From JAAYJK01 sp964531295 (lineage in GTDB: Bacteria; Bacillota; Syntrophomonadia; Syntrophomonadales; Syntrophomonadaceae): a stretch of 13,904 nt of DNA. The stretch is taken from positions 1 through 13,904 of the forward strand of contig CAZHHJ010000051.1 of the NCBI GenBank assembly GCA_964531295.1, given 5' to 3'. Shown here in pieces: positions 13,459 to 13,904 of the stretch. Below the pieces are notes generated by a model that was not told the DNA's origin, ran no database searches, and saw nothing but the letters and a program-made list of their open reading frames with translations. Position numbers and translations under genes: made by a program. Positions within the stretch are counted from its first letter, which is position 1. Every line of letters starts with the position of its first letter.

Positions 13459-13904
13459 ATGGTTGGAATTATTGGTTTCGGAGCATATGTTCCCTATAAC
13501 CGCCTAAACCGAGCCCATATCAAGGATACGTTTGGATCACCAGTTCCCAAAGGCGAAAAGGCAGTAGCTAACTATGATGAAGACAGTATTACCATGGGGG
13601 CGATGGCGGCCCTGGACTGCAGCGCCAACTTGGATAGCAAGAGCATTGATGCAGTGTACTTTGCCACTACAACCGCTCCTTATAAAGAAAAACAAAGTGC
13701 TGCTACCATTGCCGGGGTATTGGATACCAGGCTGGATATAAGGACTGCGGATTTTTGCGATTCTTTGCGGGCGGGGTCCTCGGCTATTCTGGCCGGGCTG
13801 GATGCGGCCCAACAGGGTTTGAATACCATGGTGGTGACAGGCGAATGCCGTTTGGGATATTCGGCTGGTCCTTATGAAAATCATTTCGGAGATGGAGCCG
13901 CAGC
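13459..13904 (+). CDS. HMG-CoA synthase-like thiolase-superfamily protein (partial, runs off the window)
   Basis: The first 148 residues of a thiolase-superfamily protein. MVGIIGFGAYVPYNRL, the AVYFATTTAPYKEKQSAATIAGVL block, the SSAILAGLDA helix and MVVTGECRLG followed by GDGAA are typical of bacterial and archaeal HMG-CoA synthase-like proteins, which often work with an OB-fold partner. In canonical members the nucleophilic Cys lies just before a K/Y-A-G/A-x-x-A segment; here the aligned residue is Leu103 in DSLRAGSSA, with a Cys three residues earlier (Cys100). It may therefore not be a classical condensing enzyme. The start is ATG 13459, nine bases after AAGAGGAGG (13441-13449). It lies 131 bases after the hydroxyacyl-CoA dehydrogenase. 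The other active-site residues are beyond the window edge, so the function cannot be settled here. Confidence 0.7.
   Translation, partial: MVGIIGFGAYVPYNRLNRAHIKDTFGSPVPKGEKAVANYDEDSITMGAMAALDCSANLDSKSIDAVYFATTTAPYKEKQSAATIAGVLDTRLDIRTADFCDSLRAGSSAILAGLDAAQQGLNTMVVTGECRLGYSAGPYENHFGDGAA

Overview
The window looks like a fatty-acid (short-chain acyl-CoA) oxidation locus of a low-to-mid-GC anaerobic Firmicute. Purine-rich GGAGG ribosome binding sites precede almost every gene, GTG and TTG starts are common, and the gene content (thiolase, 3-hydroxyacyl-CoA dehydrogenase, crotonase, acyl-CoA dehydrogenase, glutaconate-type CoA transferases, a sigma-54 activator) suits a syntrophic butyrate oxidiser of the Syntrophomonas type. 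The genus is an inference from gene content and general sequence character; no marker gene is present.

Layout, all genes on the + strand. (1) 1-1205 is a regulatory leader. It has a cluster of GCAAC/GTTGC half-sites, a good sigma-54 (-24/-12) promoter at 326-341, a hairpin that hides a ribosome binding site, two tandem genes for 57- and 58-residue zinc-finger proteins that resemble phage Mu Com, and a strong intrinsic terminator at 1047-1085. (2) 1206-5448 holds a complete beta-oxidation set: thiolase, 3-hydroxybutyryl-CoA dehydrogenase, crotonase and acyl-CoA dehydrogenase. (3) 5459-7370 holds a long perfect hairpin, a TTGCAAC palindrome, and the A and B subunits of a family I CoA transferase. 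(4) 7769-9136 encodes a PAS / AAA+ / Fis-HTH sigma-54 activator. (5) 9137-9438 holds phased GGC-N6-GCC palindromes, a terminator, a consensus sigma-54 promoter and a possible 17-codon leader ORF. (6) 9439-13904 is a second acyl-CoA set: acyl-CoA dehydrogenase, a second CoA transferase A/B pair, a second 3-hydroxyacyl-CoA dehydrogenase, and the start of an HMG-CoA-synthase-like gene that runs off the window.

How it fits together. A CoA transferase can activate the acid with CoA from acetyl-CoA or another acyl-CoA. The acyl-CoA dehydrogenase then makes the enoyl-CoA, crotonase hydrates it, the NAD-dependent dehydrogenase makes the 3-ketoacyl-CoA, and thiolase cleaves it. No electron-transfer flavoprotein or membrane oxidoreductase gene is present, so the electron acceptor for the two flavin dehydrogenases must be encoded elsewhere. 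The second set has no crotonase or classical thiolase inside the window and may serve a different acid. Sigma-54 promoters head both sets and a sigma-54 activator gene lies between them, so substrate-responsive control of both is the simplest reading.

The most unusual part is the leader of the first operon. Com of phage Mu is an RNA-binding translational activator that opens a stem-loop over a ribosome binding site. Here two Com-like proteins lie downstream of exactly such a stem-loop, between a sigma-54 promoter and a terminator, ahead of core catabolic genes. A Com-based post-transcriptional control of beta-oxidation is proposed as inference only.
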